From Multifurca ochricompacta (taxonomy: Eukaryota; Basidiomycota; Agaricomycetes; Russulales; Russulaceae), in contig WTXG01000013.1 in NCBI GenBank assembly GCA_022496185.1, positions 248,001 to 312,000 on the forward strand: a stretch of DNA of 64,000 nucleotides, written 5' to 3'. Position 1 is the first letter of the stretch. Each line of letters opens with the position of its first letter. Positions 11,740 to 24,300 of the stretch are shown here, piece after piece. The notes beneath the pieces were generated by a model. It saw nothing but the letters and a program-made list of their open reading frames with translations. It did not search any database and was not told where the DNA came from. A program made the position numbers and the translations under genes.

Positions 11740-12048
11740 TTGCTAGATTGCTGGTTCACTGGCTCGCTCCTACAAGCATTGTAGATACCTGTTGAAGGAG
11801 TGGTATAGTAAGGAGCAAGCAGTAGAGAGTGAATAATTTGGATAAAAGGAGATAGAAACAAGCGAAGGTGAGAACGGCAATAAAGACGGAAAGAATGGAT
11901 GGGCAGGCGCCCATAACGCGCACAATTTTGGCATTAATTGTTTTGTAGTATGGTTTAAAATAAAGTCAGAAGTGTTCTAATCCAGGGCTCGTAATGAAAG
12001 AAAGGAGAAATGATTTGAACCAGGCGAAGGTTTCGAGATACTCTTACG
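11504..12048 (-). mobile_element. Solo LTR (family L1, copy 3), inverted
   Basis: The reverse complement aligns block by block with copy 2: GAAACCTTCGCCTGGTTCAA near its start, CTACAATGCTTGTAG, then CCAGTGAACCAGCAATCTAG, an AG microsatellite (11711-11733), and an end TGCGGATTGGATCCGTACA. On the plus strand it begins TGTACGG at 11504. No matching flanking duplication was seen. It lies tail-to-tail with copy 2, 160 bp away. Confidence 0.75.
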
Positions 12049-12239
12049 GCCGTATAACAACCTGAGGAAACTCATGTCAGAGGGGCAATCTATGGAGGTG
12101 TAGGGCCCAGAGGTGTGAATTTTATAAGGATGTTGCTGAAGAGGTGTGTTATTACCTGTTGACGTATTTCATCCTTTCTAAAGCTTCAAACTTCCCTCAA
12201 TGCCAGAAGTGATCCAAGAAGTCACGGCGTGCATCGATG

Positions 12240-12500
12240 CCAGTGTGACCGGGACTAAAACTGAAAATGGAGCCCAAACTTAGCTTTACCTGGATGTGAG
12301 CTGCACGTGAAACAAAGGTAACCTAAGTAGATACTCACTTCAGTTATGAATGGAAAAAATAGACAAAAGTGTTGTAAAGATGTATTGTGCTACGAAGGAT
12401 TGCCCCATTCATCTCTGATCCGGTCCGGCCCACCTTGATCCGTTCCCGCTCGCGTGGCCCTTTCACGTAACCCGGGTCCATCCATTCCGCTTACAGTGCA
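12240..12500. repeat. Dispersed repeat, family R2 copy
   Basis: The stretch from about 12300 (CAGTTATGAATGG, then GTAAAGATGTATTGTGCTA, then AAGGATTG) recurs in diverged form at about 34320-34480. The segment CCGGTCCGGCCCACCTTGAT (about 12420) followed by CCGTTC recurs at about 53085 and 34550. Borders are unknown. The rest of 12049-12719 contains no gene; the next coding region starts at 12720. Confidence 0.45.
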
Positions 12501-12719
12501 TCGATAACTGCAAGGAAGGAAGGAAGGCCACCCACGCGCTTTGTCTCCGCACGCGCGGGCATTGGGAGTCCTACGATATCGTTAAAAGCGGTTATGCGCA
12601 GTGCGCATAAGTCCCTATTGTAGCTTGCCCTAGGCCCCTATGACGCTCCTGATACTGCGTCCCTGTGTAGCGCGTATTTAAATGGCTAAGAAAGCGAGTT
12701 CCTACCCTTACACGATATC

Positions 12720-14808
12720 ATGCCTACCCTTGAAACATCCACTTCCAACACAGTTATATCGGACAAACCTCCAGATAAATTCCTCTTCGATTATGCTGGT
12801 GCGGATATCATTCTTCGTTCCTGTGACTCTTTTAGCTTCCGGATTCCAAGGCTTTACATCACCAACAGCTCTCCAGTGCTTTCCGAGTTAATACGAGGCG
12901 CTACACGATCCTCCCGTGTTGAGCATTCTGATGCAATCGAGTCGCTCCCGGTCGTCCAGTTACGCGAAAACGGGGTGATCCTATTCAGCCTTCTCACATT
13001 TATTTTTCCTGTTTCTCCTACCCTTCCTTCTACCGTTGAGGGCACTATGGAACTCCTCTCTGTGGCTCAAAAATATGGAATTAGCTCAGCACTAAGTCAC
13101 ATTCGGGGAAACATTGCTGTACAAAACACACCAATCATCCGCCCAGAGACCGCCTTTCAAGTTTACTCTCTTGCCCAAAAGTTTGGCCTTCATCAGGAAC
13201 TGCTTCAGGCAGCGCGAGCTACCCTGACCTTCCCTATGACTATTGGAGATTTGGAAGGCAAGCTAGAAAACATGACAGGCACTACGCTTCATGAACTCTG
13301 GGAGTATCGCGAGAAAGTTCAAAACCATCTTGCATCGGACCTTGCGGAATTTGGAGCGTCCGGCGCAGGCAGAACAATGACTGGTTTACGTTGCATGACT
13401 CTCGTTGGCCCTTCACAGATTCCGTATTGGCTTGATGTCTATATTGAGTCCATAGGGAGAGCCCCTCACCTCTTTGATATTTTTGAATTTGAAACAACAA
13501 GGGCGCGACACGTTAAGGAAGGAGCCAATAATCAAGCATGCGCATGTGCATTTATACCAAGCCAAACCATACGCACCTTTTGGGATGCCTTAACAGCTGT
13601 TGTTCAAGGCAGTATGGAAAAAGTGAGTGTAACTATTGTAAATGAGCTGCATGACTAACTTGAACATCTTACAGACGGAATCAGCTCTGCGGCTCTTACG
13701 GGAAGGAGTGGATCCTCAAATCGAAACCAGTTCGTTCAAGAATGCTGGAATGGATATTCCAGACGCAAATTTGATACTTCAATCGTCCGACCTTGTCGAC
13801 TTCCCTGTCCACAAGTCAGTTCTGGCCATGACATCACCATTTTTCAGGGATCTCCTTTCTCTTCCCCAGCCCTCCGACAGCGAAGGCCTTCATGTTATCC
13901 AGCTATCTGAAGACGCCGAACTACTCTGCGGCCTTATCTCGATGATTTACCCCATCTCCCCTGTGATACCCAACTCATATGACAAGGTGTTGGATCTACT
14001 CGCTGCTTGCCAGAAGTACGATATGGCCTCAATTCAGTCCTTTATCCGTGCCGAGGTCAGCCGCGGAACGTTTCCTGCTCCAATCGAGGCTGAGGCGTTC
14101 CGTGCATACGCTATCGCAAGTAGCAAGAGGCTCACACCAGAAACAGAGAACGCGGCCCGCCTCACGTTGGCATACCCCATGACACATGAGACTCTTGGAG
14201 AAAATTTACGGTTGTTTGAAGGCGGGTATTGCGCGACCTGATCCACTTTCGTAAGCGTTGTAGAGACGACGTCGTTTCTTGCCTCGAGTTGTTCCTCGAT
14301 ATTCGTACCGAGTACTCAAAAATTTGGGTCGGTTGTCCCAGTGCCCCACTTTCATCACTTCACCACTTCAAGGACCTCACTCGCACACTTCCCTCCTGGT
14401 TGAAACAGTTATTTTCGTCGAGGCAAGTCCAAATGAAAAATGATTTTTCAAATGCGTTTCTCACACCCTCAAATATCCGGGCACAATATTTGGAGGCTCT
14501 CCTCACTCACGCAAACTGCGGCTTCTGCTCGCAAGTGAACACTAAAGATGGGGAAAAATATTGCGCGGATCTCAAAAGCGCGCTGGAGAAGGCAATAAAT
14601 AAGGCATGTTTCTTCATTCCTTTTGACTTTTGAAAAAATATCAAGACTCATTTACTGTTCGTAGGTATGTCCGACTGTGATTTATAACAGGATCCACCTT
14701 ATCCAAGTTTCAGATACCGGTGACTCCGGAATAAGGCCAGTAGAGAACGCTGGCATGACTCTCTGGGGTTTATCATATGGTGGAGCTGGCAAAACTGCCG
14801 TAGCGTGA
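12720..14808 (+). CDS. Tandem BTB/POZ-domain protein (copy A), one frameshift
   Basis: BTB domains mediate dimerisation or cullin-3 recruitment; large families of unknown role occur in Agaricomycetes. First BTB unit: FDYAGADIILRSCDSFSFRIPRL-like strand, then TFIFPVSPTLPSTVEG, followed by a helical BACK-like region with a conserved tryptophan-rich tail (TIRTFWDALTAVVQGS). After an intron at about 13622-13674 a second BTB follows (PDANLILQSSDLVDFPVHKS, SPFFRDLLSLPQPSD). One base is missing near 14224-14227, within LRLFEGG...LRDLIHFRKRC, compared with paralogue B, which reads through. Without further splicing the frame stops at 14633. A GC-AG intron (about 14604-14664) would add 48 codons and end at 14808, matching the last exon (VC...) of paralogue B. 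Function unknown. Confidence 0.72.
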
Positions 14809-16345
14809 AGGTCATTTCCGAGCGCCATGTGACTTGTATGATTCTAGTTCTTCCCATAACATTTAGAGCAAAGTCGTTTGGCAGAGTGTTAGCATTGTCA
14901 TGCCTGGTGAAAGTCGTATAAATCCTAAGACGCTTCCTGGATTTGGAAAGCGAGTATTAGGGTCTTTGGACGGATACAAGCCCGAGTGCGAATGTTTCGA
15001 ATAAAATACCATGAGCAGTTGCCATGAGTAGTCATTCCCTGTCAGTCAGCCATGGCCCGTGCTGGCCGTGCTCGTAGTCGGGCACAGATGAAATTATTAA
15101 CGGCGGGATGTGCTGTATGATCGCGAGACCGTGTGAGTTCGTTGCGGAGAGAGATTCCGCGGGAGAGAGAGAGAAGAAGTGTTCGATGCTGACGATAACT
15201 GATGGATGCCGAAAACGTTGGTAGTGCTGATGCCTCGAAATGCTAGATGCCTCGAATGTGCCGATGTGTCGAATACGTCGAAGACTTTTGCTGGCTGGTC
15301 CTACTACAAGCAAGTATGTACCTTTATATACCTGTAGAGAGACCTAAGAGAAGTGCATTCTTATGAGCAGCACATCTGTAGTAATCCATTACCATTACTT
15401 TCACATTTTACATTATTGCGTATCTCTACCTCAACATGGTAATACTTATATTTAGTAAATCCAATGTGACGCCCCTGCCATTGGCGTTGTTTCAAGCAGT
15501 AGTATTATTAAGGGCCAATATGCCAAGTCCGCACCTGACCCGAGTGTCATCAGATCCTTTGCGAATGGTCGTTACGACGAACAGGGGAGCGGGAGTTATC
15601 CTATGCGCACAGTGCAAACCCAATAGTACTCACAGCGCCATAGAAACCCCAATGTTTGAATCAGGGGCGTGTTGAATTGTTACGTGCTGCTTTCACCGTC
15701 GGTGGCGAATTTGCATTCAAGGTGTTTTTCTTTCTTTCTTTCTTTTACTTTCTTCAACACTGACTTCCCCCCCCCCCCCCAGCTCTGAAGGTTTTTCATA
15801 ACCTTTGGCAATAACATTTCCTTCATGAAGACACTCCAGTCGAGTGACGTCGCTTTTTTTTTTTTCGTTGGAGGACACCGTTGCGTGTCGCCTTGGAGGA
15901 AGGGAAGGGGACGTCACCTACAATATAAGCTTTACCACGACGATGCCATATTAGAGGTCAGATGCTCTCGCAAGGGGGGACGGTCAACTGTGGTCTATAG
16001 CCTGCTATCTTGTGGATGACGACAAATTGCGGAGTGCGTCAATTTAGTTTATTCCACAGTTCCTTTCCCTCCCCCCTTCCCCTTCCCTTCTCTCTCCGCG
16101 TCTTCCCATCATTTTCCTTCCTTCCCCCATAGGTTGTAAGGCTGATACTTCGTATTGGTTAGTCGCATGCTGACCGATCGTCTTTCACCCATCTCTGACC
16201 GTTTGCATCTCGTGACTCAATCGTCTTGTGAAGGGTCTTGGACGTCGATAGATTCTATGATAAGTATATTGATTCTACATTCTTGTGAACTCTCCAAGGC
16301 ATCTACTCGTTCTACTAATCTATCTCCTTCCGGGGATCTCTTGAC
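14809..16345. other. Gene-poor spacer with partial inverted LTR
   Basis: About 15130-15360 on the minus strand carries the LTR core: GTATATAAAGGTACATACTT, then GCTTGTAGTAGGACCAGCC, so it is a truncated L1-family copy. It is followed by a C-run (15769-15780), a TTTC tract (15727-15745) and T/C-rich sequence at 16040-16130. No convincing gene. Confidence 0.5.
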
Positions 16346-17187
16346 TCACTGTTGTGGAGCAGGGTCTCCCATCCCCACTTCCACCTCCACCTCCACTTCT
16401 GCGTTCACATCGACATCGACATAGACCTCCACCTCATCCTCATCCTCAATCTCCCGCAAGTCTTCGACAATCCGCTCATACCACTCCTCTGTAATTTCAT
16501 ACTCCGGCAAAGACCCGTTCGAAGAGTCCGGCAACTCATCCAGCGTCAAAATCGCGGTGGTACTCGGAGTTGGAGGCCGCGGCGGCCAGTCAAGCGCCAC
16601 ACCCCGAAGTGTCGATAAGTTCTGCTCATGCTCAGGCACGGCTGAGTCAGCCAATATGGCGATCGCTTTCTGGTTCATCATCATCATCTTCGTACTTAGG
16701 CTTGGGTTTGGGCTTGGGCTTGGACTAGTGTTTGGGTTGATGATATCTAGTACGGGCTCGCTGCACACTGTTCCAGTCGGCGGCGCTGTTCGGCTAGACG
16801 CTGTGCGACGGTTATAAAGTGCGCATATATCGTATCTGGCGTGATGTTAGAATCACTCTTCTAGACCATAGATTATGGAGAGTAAGAGAGCTCGAGGGTC
16901 AGCCTTGGTACGCTGGACGGAGAAACCCGAGAGATACTGACCTTCTTCATCTCATCTTGGATCAGCGGACTGTCACCGCCACTGCCCCCGCTGCTACTAT
17001 TGATACGGATGCTACTGCTACTGTTAATGTTGTTGCTGGCTGGACGACTTGGAACAGAACTTGATTCTGGACTCAGTGGGTAGCTTAGCGATGCGGAGCT
17101 CATCGGACTTGCAATGCTGTGGTTCTTGTCGCCATTTGCGGTACGAGAAATACTCGCTTGACAACTGGAGGATGACAGACTGTCCAT
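16346..17187 (-). CDS. Putative Ser/acid-rich low-complexity protein, structure uncertain
   Basis: Two minus-strand open blocks. The upstream one (17187-16873) begins MDSLSSSSCQASIS and is Ser/Asn-rich; a plausible donor after EMKK (about 16941) and acceptor near 16814 would join it to RLAEQRRRLEQ, a charged coiled-coil-like end. The downstream block (16768-16346) encodes an acidic stretch with EDEDEVEVYVDVDV. I could not connect the two blocks in one frame. It lies downstream of CDH1 on the same strand. No family is recognised, and composition may be mimicking coding sequence. Confidence 0.35.
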
Positions 17188-17206
17188 TATCTCGAGATGG
17201 ATATTG

Positions 17207-17219
17207 CTTGTCGTTGTCG

Positions 17220-17271
<52 letters not shown>

Positions 17272-17281
17272 CGTCGTCGTT
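17207..17281. repeat. (TTG)n trinucleotide microsatellite
   Basis: About 75 bp of near-perfect TTG/GTT repeats with TCG interruptions at the ends. On the minus strand it would encode poly-Asn or poly-Gln. It lies just upstream of the putative Ser-rich ORF and may fall in its 5' region. Confidence 0.95.
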
Positions 17282-17329
17282 GCTGTTGTCGCCAGTGCCA
17301 GTTATGGGGTTACAGAGCGAAACGAACAA

Positions 17330-18504
17330 GGCTAAGATGCGAGCAAGAAGAAAAAATCAAAAAAAAGGTGGCACTTTCAGTGATCCTTGGAAGAACACGC
17401 CGAGAGTGACCCAGGGTGGAGAGGGGGAGTAAGGAATTCACGAATTAGGGCCCGCTTTTTAAACGAATGGCTGCGAAACAGAGAGATCGTAAGGGCTTTC
17501 CATGAACATGAACATAATTGAAGTTTTCTGAGGCTGCCAGGGTGTCTATGCAACAAAGGGGACGAACGAGGCAACTTGTGACTTCTTGATGAGGTGTAAA
17601 AATCTGGCCACATAGCATTCCTTTACCGGTAGTCCCTTTGAATTGGCCTCGCCTCATGTCGTGGGCGCCCTGGGATTGGGGACAAAGCACAGATACTTAT
17701 CTAAACAGGAAAAGAACAATAACTGTGGCCCATTCATCGGCTTTCCACAACCACATTGCGTTATGATCCATCAACACACACAAAGAAAAAGTGTTCATGA
17801 AGAGAGGAGCTTCAATTCTGAGCTCTGAATCATTGGCTTTGCCTATATTCGAGATGATGGCTATCCCGCAGAGCAAATAGCGAGAGAGAGGAAAAAGATA
17901 AACAGACAGATAGAAAAAGAGAGAAAAAGCGAGCACAAATCAATCAGCAAAACAAAAGCAAATAGCGAAGATGAGGGGAAAAGGAAAAGACACGAGAGAG
18001 AGGGAGGAGGACAAGCGAACAGATAGAGATAGTATAAGGAACAAAACGAAGGTAAACAAAACGAAGGAAGAGCGGTGCACACAAACCGAGGCGGCAGGAA
18101 AGGCGAGTGACGAGAGGATGTACGATACAGTAGGATAAAGTGTGTATGCAGAGAATATCGGCGCATGCGTGGTGTGTACTGTATAATATGTATATTGCTT
18201 TGTATAAGCAGATGGATGGTGGGTGGGGAGAAGACGGGGGAACAGACGAAGGGGGGGGGTGGGGGGTGCCGGTGTGTGGATACTGCAGTGCCCAGAAACA
18301 AAAAATGGATCGGGGTATGGGAAAAAGGAGGAAAGAAAAAAAGTGACTCGGAACGCCAAAGCGAGGGGGACCCGGTAAATACGAGATAGGTCGAGCCGAA
18401 AAGAAAAGAGAGGACTGAGCCTCATAACAATTAGAGGAGAGACAAAAAAAAAAGGTCCGGGGAAGGGCCTTTTTGATGACGACGCCTCTTTTTATTAGAG
18501 TTGA
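17330..18504. other. Low-complexity region downstream of CDH1
   Basis: Purine-rich on the plus strand (GAGAGA and AAAGAG tracts, 17880-18450). The long open frames on the minus strand here are T/C-rich with hydrophobic low-complexity translations, and I do not treat them as genes. Probably 3' UTR and spacer of the CDH1 gene. Confidence 0.5.
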
Positions 18505-20711
18505 TCACCGGATGAGCCGGCTATAGTCCAATCGACTCTCTCGACGGGACTCGCTTGCCTCGCGTTTCGGGAACGCATTCCAGAAGCGGAGTGTCTCATC
18601 CCCAGCACCCGTGACGATCGTCTCTCCGTCGGGGTTCATCGCGAGGTAGAGAACACGACTCGTGTGGCCTGTCAATGAGGCGACCATATCCAGCGACGGG
18701 TATTTCCAAATACAGATCTGATTCTGAGCTGCGGTCGAGGAAAACCGTGCGTCGAGACGATCTCGTGTGAAGTGAGCGACCATGTGAGGTTACAGACCTG
18801 CAAGTCCATGTATCCACGGGTACATGGGGAAAAGGGTATTGTCGGTAAGTTAAGGGGGGGGGGGGGGGGAGCGATGAGGCAATACGAGGCGAAACGCACC
18901 TGACTACCTGTGTCCAGCTCGCTAAGCATGTTCCCAAACTGTACGTTCCAAAATCGTATATGTTTGTCCTGCGTCCCCCCACCTGTCGCGAGGACGCCTG
19001 CTACGTGTGGATCCCATGCGAGCGCTTTGACCGCCGCCGTGTGCTCATGGAATTTCCAGAGCGGCGAGTCACCCGAAGGCAGTGGCACAGCGGCGGTACT
19101 ACTTCCTCCCTCCTCCGCATTCCCCGATCCACTCCGTGTTGCTGGTCGTCGCGAGCTCCGCAGGTCCCATATACAGACCTTGTTGTCATTCCCTCCGCTC
19201 GCAAGCAAGCCACCCTGCGCGGCATCGTCTGGGTTCCAGCGTAAGCCGCAAACTTCCTGGCGGTGTCCTGCGCTTTTCCGGAATGGTCGTGTGCCCGGTT
19301 CGCGTACGTCTCGATGGTGTACCATGCGATCGCGCGAGCCCGAACTAAGTACGTGTTTATTCCACGCGAGCGCACCTATACGCTGAGTGTGTGCCTGTTG
19401 GTAAGTTCGTTGTAGTTGCAATGTATGCGCATCGTATATATGTAGTCGCCCTGTAAGCGTGCCAACAGCGAGCGTTGACCCTTTCTGTACCCATGAGACA
19501 GAAGAGACGGTGTCGTTAGTACTTGCCAAGTCACAGAGCTTTGATACTGCAGCGGTGTGTGCGGTCCAGAGGTAGACCGAGGAACCAAGACCGACACCAA
19601 GCACATTTGTACTGGACCAGTCGACCAAGTTGAGATAAAAGTCGTCGGCTAATTCTGGTGCGTCGAGTACCCGGTACGGGGTCTTAGAAACCTTACGAAG
19701 TTGCCGCCTCGGACTTTCAAGTATCTGTCGACTTTCTTCGCGCACAGGACTCATAGAGTAAGCCTCGTCTGTCGGCATATCCAAACGGCGTGTTGGTGTG
19801 GAAGGGTTGGAGCCAGAGGGAGAGTTATAAGAGAAGAGTCGCCGTCGGCTCGGAGTGGAAGGGGCAGTGGTAGTATTGGATGAAGAGGCACTAGGGCGAA
19901 CCGGGGAGACTGGGCGACGAGGTGATGGAGGCGTAACCTCTGTGTGCAATATGGTGGTAAATATCGCGTTGGCTTGTTCTGCGTTAGGGAGGAGTATTAG
20001 TAAATTAAACGGGAGGAACCGCATGTGGCAGATAAACACTATTTCCGTCCGCAACGGCAAGAAAAAAAAGGATGACGGCGCTTTCTTCGTGGAAAATGTA
20101 GATCACACACTCTTGTCAAGTAAATTCGATGGTCGCGGGGAGGGGGGTGGAGATAGACCCCGGGCCGTCATTCCCGGGTAAAGAGAGATAATGACCACCG
20201 ATGAAACAGATAGAGAGGGGTCTGGAAGCAAGGGAGAATAGGAAGAAGGTGGGGGATGAGGGCTACACTCAGAATAATAGATAGTCGAGCCGAACCCAAC
20301 CCAGTGGTCCGAGTCGGACTAGGCCGAGCGAAGGTGGTAAAGAAGTCATGGGAGACCAGAACGCTCACCTTTAGCAGCATCAGACTCTGTTGGAACAGCC
20401 CTGCTTCGTGAAGGGGTGGATGGACCGCTCTCCTCCATAAGGTTGTAGGATGTCCGAAGGTCACCAGCATCGCGAGATGGGACAAAACGGTCGCCGTAAT
20501 CCTTGTTTGGACGCTGAAGCTCCGTCGGGGACTCCGGTCCAGCGCTTTCGCTTGTACTAGGTCTTGAAGAGTCAAGAGAAGGGGTCGACGCGGGTGCGAC
20601 GCCAAAGATGGGATTGGTACGTGGCCGACTACGACGGGGGCCATCTTCGTCGGGATCTTGTTGAGTTGCTCGAAGTCGCTTGCCAAAAGGGGAGTTCTTG
20701 AGACCGGACAT
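18505..20711 (-). CDS. FZR1: CDH1/Fizzy-related APC/C co-activator (WD40)
   Basis: Substrate-recruiting activator of the anaphase-promoting complex in G1 and late mitosis. First exon (20711 to about 20371) starts [16 protein letters not shown] and contains the C-box DRFVPSR, the form seen in CDH1 rather than CDC20. After an intron of about 390 bp come the linker ([31 protein letters not shown]) and KVLDAPEL-type entry ([20 protein letters not shown]). Seven WD40 blades follow, including [23 protein letters not shown] and [15 protein letters not shown]. The protein ends RLIR, the IR tail that binds TPR subunits. An intron with a long C-run lies at about 18798-18901. One T appears missing in the run complementary to 18741-18744 (STHGF to SSTAAQNQ), shifting the frame. 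In such a conserved gene a sequence error is likelier than loss. Divergent from SPT7. Confidence 0.93.
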
Positions 20712-21332
20712 TGTGTTAAATGTCGTGTTGAGAAGGACAGTTGAAGTGTGTAAGGCTGGGGATAGAAATCAAGGGAGTGGATGGTTCTTGTTGATAGCGA
20801 TATCGAGAGAAGCAAGATAGGTCTAATTGTCTGCTGACATAGATAGATTGTAACCGCACAACGAGAGTAAAGATCGCGGGTGATATAAGTCCAGTCTGTC
20901 TATTTGACTTTGACCTTGAGAGTTTGGGCCGAGCGCGAGTTTAGTTGAGTTGAGTTGAAGAAATGAAAAAAGAAAAAAAAAGACGGAAATCGACGCGCGA
21001 CGACGCGCGACAAGACGCGGCGACCTGCTTAATTACGTCAGCAATCGCATATATCTCCGCTCCGCTTATAATTTAAAAAAAAATTGATTGATTAATATTG
21101 ATTTGATTATTTAATTCTTGCATAAGAATCGCATATAATTTGTTCCCATGAATTTAAATTAATGAAGAGTAAGTAGTAGAAAGAGAAAGTGTTGAACACA
21201 ACTGTTGGTTTTTGTTGAACAAGCCGTTGACGGCAATGACCGAGTAAGTTAAAACTGAGATTTAAATTAACATGTCACTCACGGATAACGCGTTCGCCCG
21301 CTCAAGACAAAGGCCTGAATGCTCACCGAGTT
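20712..21332. promoter_or_regulatory. Divergent intergenic region between CDH1 and SPT7
   Basis: About 620 bp separating two head-to-head genes. It holds an AT-rich block (21068-21175, TTGATTGATTAATATTGATT type) and a CGACGCGCGACGACGCGCGA direct repeat (about 20991-21010). It probably contains both promoters; no specific factor site is claimed. Confidence 0.6.
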
Positions 21333-24300
21333 ATGAATGTGAGTTAAACTCTGCCATCCACCGATAATTCATGCGTTCTGACATTGTTTAGAACCTTTTG
21401 AGGTCCCTGGCCAATAGCCAGGTAAAACCACCCCTTTCTGACATCGATCTCAAGCGTCTCTTTCAGGTAGTCAAAGACAGCCGCGTGAGTGTAATCCAAA
21501 TCGTACCTGACGCTATGTCTGCTTATATATGCGCCTCCTCTAGCAGAAACAACCTCATGACGCAAAACTGGCAGACGCTTTCTATGATGGTCTTGAAGAC
21601 TTGCTACTCGATCTCCGTACCGTTACAATGGTACAACTCGCTGTTCCGAACTACCGGAGTGCCTCCTTGACTTCATCCGTTTATCTAGGATAACCACGAT
21701 GCCGACGCCTTCATTAAACCTGTATCCAAAGCAGATGTACCAGATTATCATGACAGTTCGTAGTCGTTTTCTTTTGATGTCACCCAATCGTCTCCCCAAT
21801 TGCTAACGCCGTGCTCCAGTTATAACGACCCCCATGGACTTTCAGACAATGCTCAAGAAAGTCAAACAGAAGCAATACAAGTCCAAAAAGGAGTTCAAGG
21901 ATGACCTTGATCTTATTTGGTCAAACTGCTTCGTCTACAATGCCACCGAGGTGCGTCATCCGTCAACTCAAACACCTGCTTGGTATAGTAATGCCAATCC
22001 TCAGAACCACCCCCTCCGCCTCTGCGCCACGCGCCTAAAGGCAAAGGCCGAGCACCTCCTCAAATATATTACCGATCGTAAGGAGCGCGCCGATCCCCCC
22101 GTTCCCATCGACTTGTCCTCCCCGACTTCGGGCCGCCGCGCCCCCTCACATCCTCCAATTAGGTTGAATGGCTTAAACGGCCACGTTCATTCATTGTCTT
22201 TGTTCCCTTCACGCCCACCAAGTAGCAACGACTCGAGAACTGGGCGCCGACTCACACCCGCCCCGACGCCCCCGCGACGTGTGCGTGGCCAGTCTTTCCA
22301 GGATTCCCCAGCCATTGTGCGCACAGCTGAGGGCATGACCGCCATCCATGAGCTTGAGCAGTCTCTCGATGCGGTACTGTCGGCTCCTGGGCCATCTAGC
22401 AATGCGGAGGCCCTCAACGCATTGTTGCGCTCTTACATTGGTGAATCAGACTCTGACGCTGATGGTGAGGTCGAAAGCGACAGCGATGGAATGGCAGTCG
22501 ACGGCGCCACAGGTGACAAGCGCAAGCCGTTCGTATCCACCCGGCAGCGTAAGATTGTACATCTAATGGCTGACTACTTCTCCCTAGGAATGGAATTCTT
22601 GACTCCCGCGTGCGCAAGCGCGCCCGCCTCTCTGTTCCCCGTGCCTCAGACACCATCGAACTCTGGTGGGGCGCACAATCATCCGACACCTTTATCGCCA
22701 ACTCTCTTCCGCCTCTTCCTTCTCTCGCCGCCTCAGGCCCCGTCCCTCCACCCTCGCCACCTCGGTTAGGTGGCCAACCTGTCAGTTCCACAATGACGAA
22801 GAGGCGCAAAAAGCGTCCTCCAAAGCCCGCCCCGCCGCGCCCACGATCGCTGCTAGCTATGATGAACGCAAACATTAGCACCCAGCGGCGCATGCGCCGT
22901 ACACACGTCAAGTTTGCCGCACTCAGCGCTGCGGCAGCTGCAACTAGCAATACTGGCGGGGAGGATGGCGAGGGTGGGGACGTACCGACCATCGGCGTCC
23001 CTGCAGGGGCAACAGGTGATCTTGACGGGTCGGAGGACGCCGAAGCTGATGCCGTGGACGAGCGACCATGGCCCGTTCCGCGGCCGAGCCGTAAATCTGT
23101 ACTAGAGGGATGGCCGAAGCGGAGGAAGGGATTGGGGAATTAGCCGCAGAAAAGTGTATGCAGTGGGTGAATCGGAAAATTTTGGAACATGTCGGATTTC
23201 AAGGTGCGTTCGACACCTTTCTTGAGGCATATATATAGACTAGGGTTATTGAGAGACACGCACACACGCAGGATCATCGCAGTTGGCGCTGGATGTCGTG
23301 TCCGGTATCACAGTGGAATATTTGTCGAATCTCGGGCGCACATTCCGATTCTACCTCGACAAGTATTCCAACACGTTGACCGCGGAGGTATGTCACCAGT
23401 TTTAGGTTTCTTCGCCTCAAGCGTAAAAGCAAATACCCAAACGTGTTCGGTGTAGGAAATTATACTGCATTCGCTTCTGGAGAGCGGGGCGTCTCGCATA
23501 CAGGGCTTGGAACGGTATATTACTGACGATGTCATCCGACACGGGAATCGTCTGAATGAACTCGAAAAGAAGATTACGAACGTATATCAAGAGTTTACGA
23601 GCACCGAGGCTATCGACGAGGCGCTCTTCGCAAACGAGGAGGAGGAGGAGGAGGAAAGCGCATTTGTGATGTATGTTGCTTTAAACCCCGTGCATGGCAG
23701 TTGGCAGGTGCAACGCTAACGTGATGGACAGGGGCCAATTTACAGACGACATTGGCGAGGACTTCCTTGGCCTACGCGAGCTTGGCATTGCCGCCGAGTT
23801 TGGCCTTTCCTCTCTCACGATCCCCAAACGTCTCCTGAAAGGGAAAAAGAATGCGAAGGGTTCGAACGCGGCGTAAGTAATCAGCCTTTAACCCCTTCAC
23901 CACCACCACCACCACCTGCGTTTTTTTAATTTTTAATTTTTTAATTTTCTGTTTTCTTCGTGCTAATTACAGTGCCAAATCTGCCGAGCCGCCACCGCCA
24001 TACCCGCCACCGGAGCCGTTCGTCGCAATTACGTCGGAGAATGTCAAGAATCAGATCGGTTTGCTCCGTGGATACTTCGAGCATCGTCTCGCAAGTTCGA
24101 AACTGGACACGGTCGCGGACGATCCACCCAACCCTACGCAGGCCAAGCTAGGACCGCTCGGACAGGTGATCCGCCCGAGCAGTGCAGCGATAGCAGCAGC
24201 AGCCGCAGGATCAAAGAAAAAATCGAAGCCGAAGGATGCCGCCGCAACCGGAGGTACAGCCACATCTATATCTACATCAGCAGCCACAACAATGGTAGCA

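Noticed and set aside
17024..17329. Poly-Asn protein on the minus strand
   Set aside because: Explained by the (TTG)n microsatellite; the flanks do not look coding in that frame.
17940..18425. Two long overlapping minus-strand open frames (146 and 161 codons)
   Set aside because: They translate to T/C-driven Ser/Leu/Phe/Pro low-complexity sequence in a purine-rich 3' flank and match no family.
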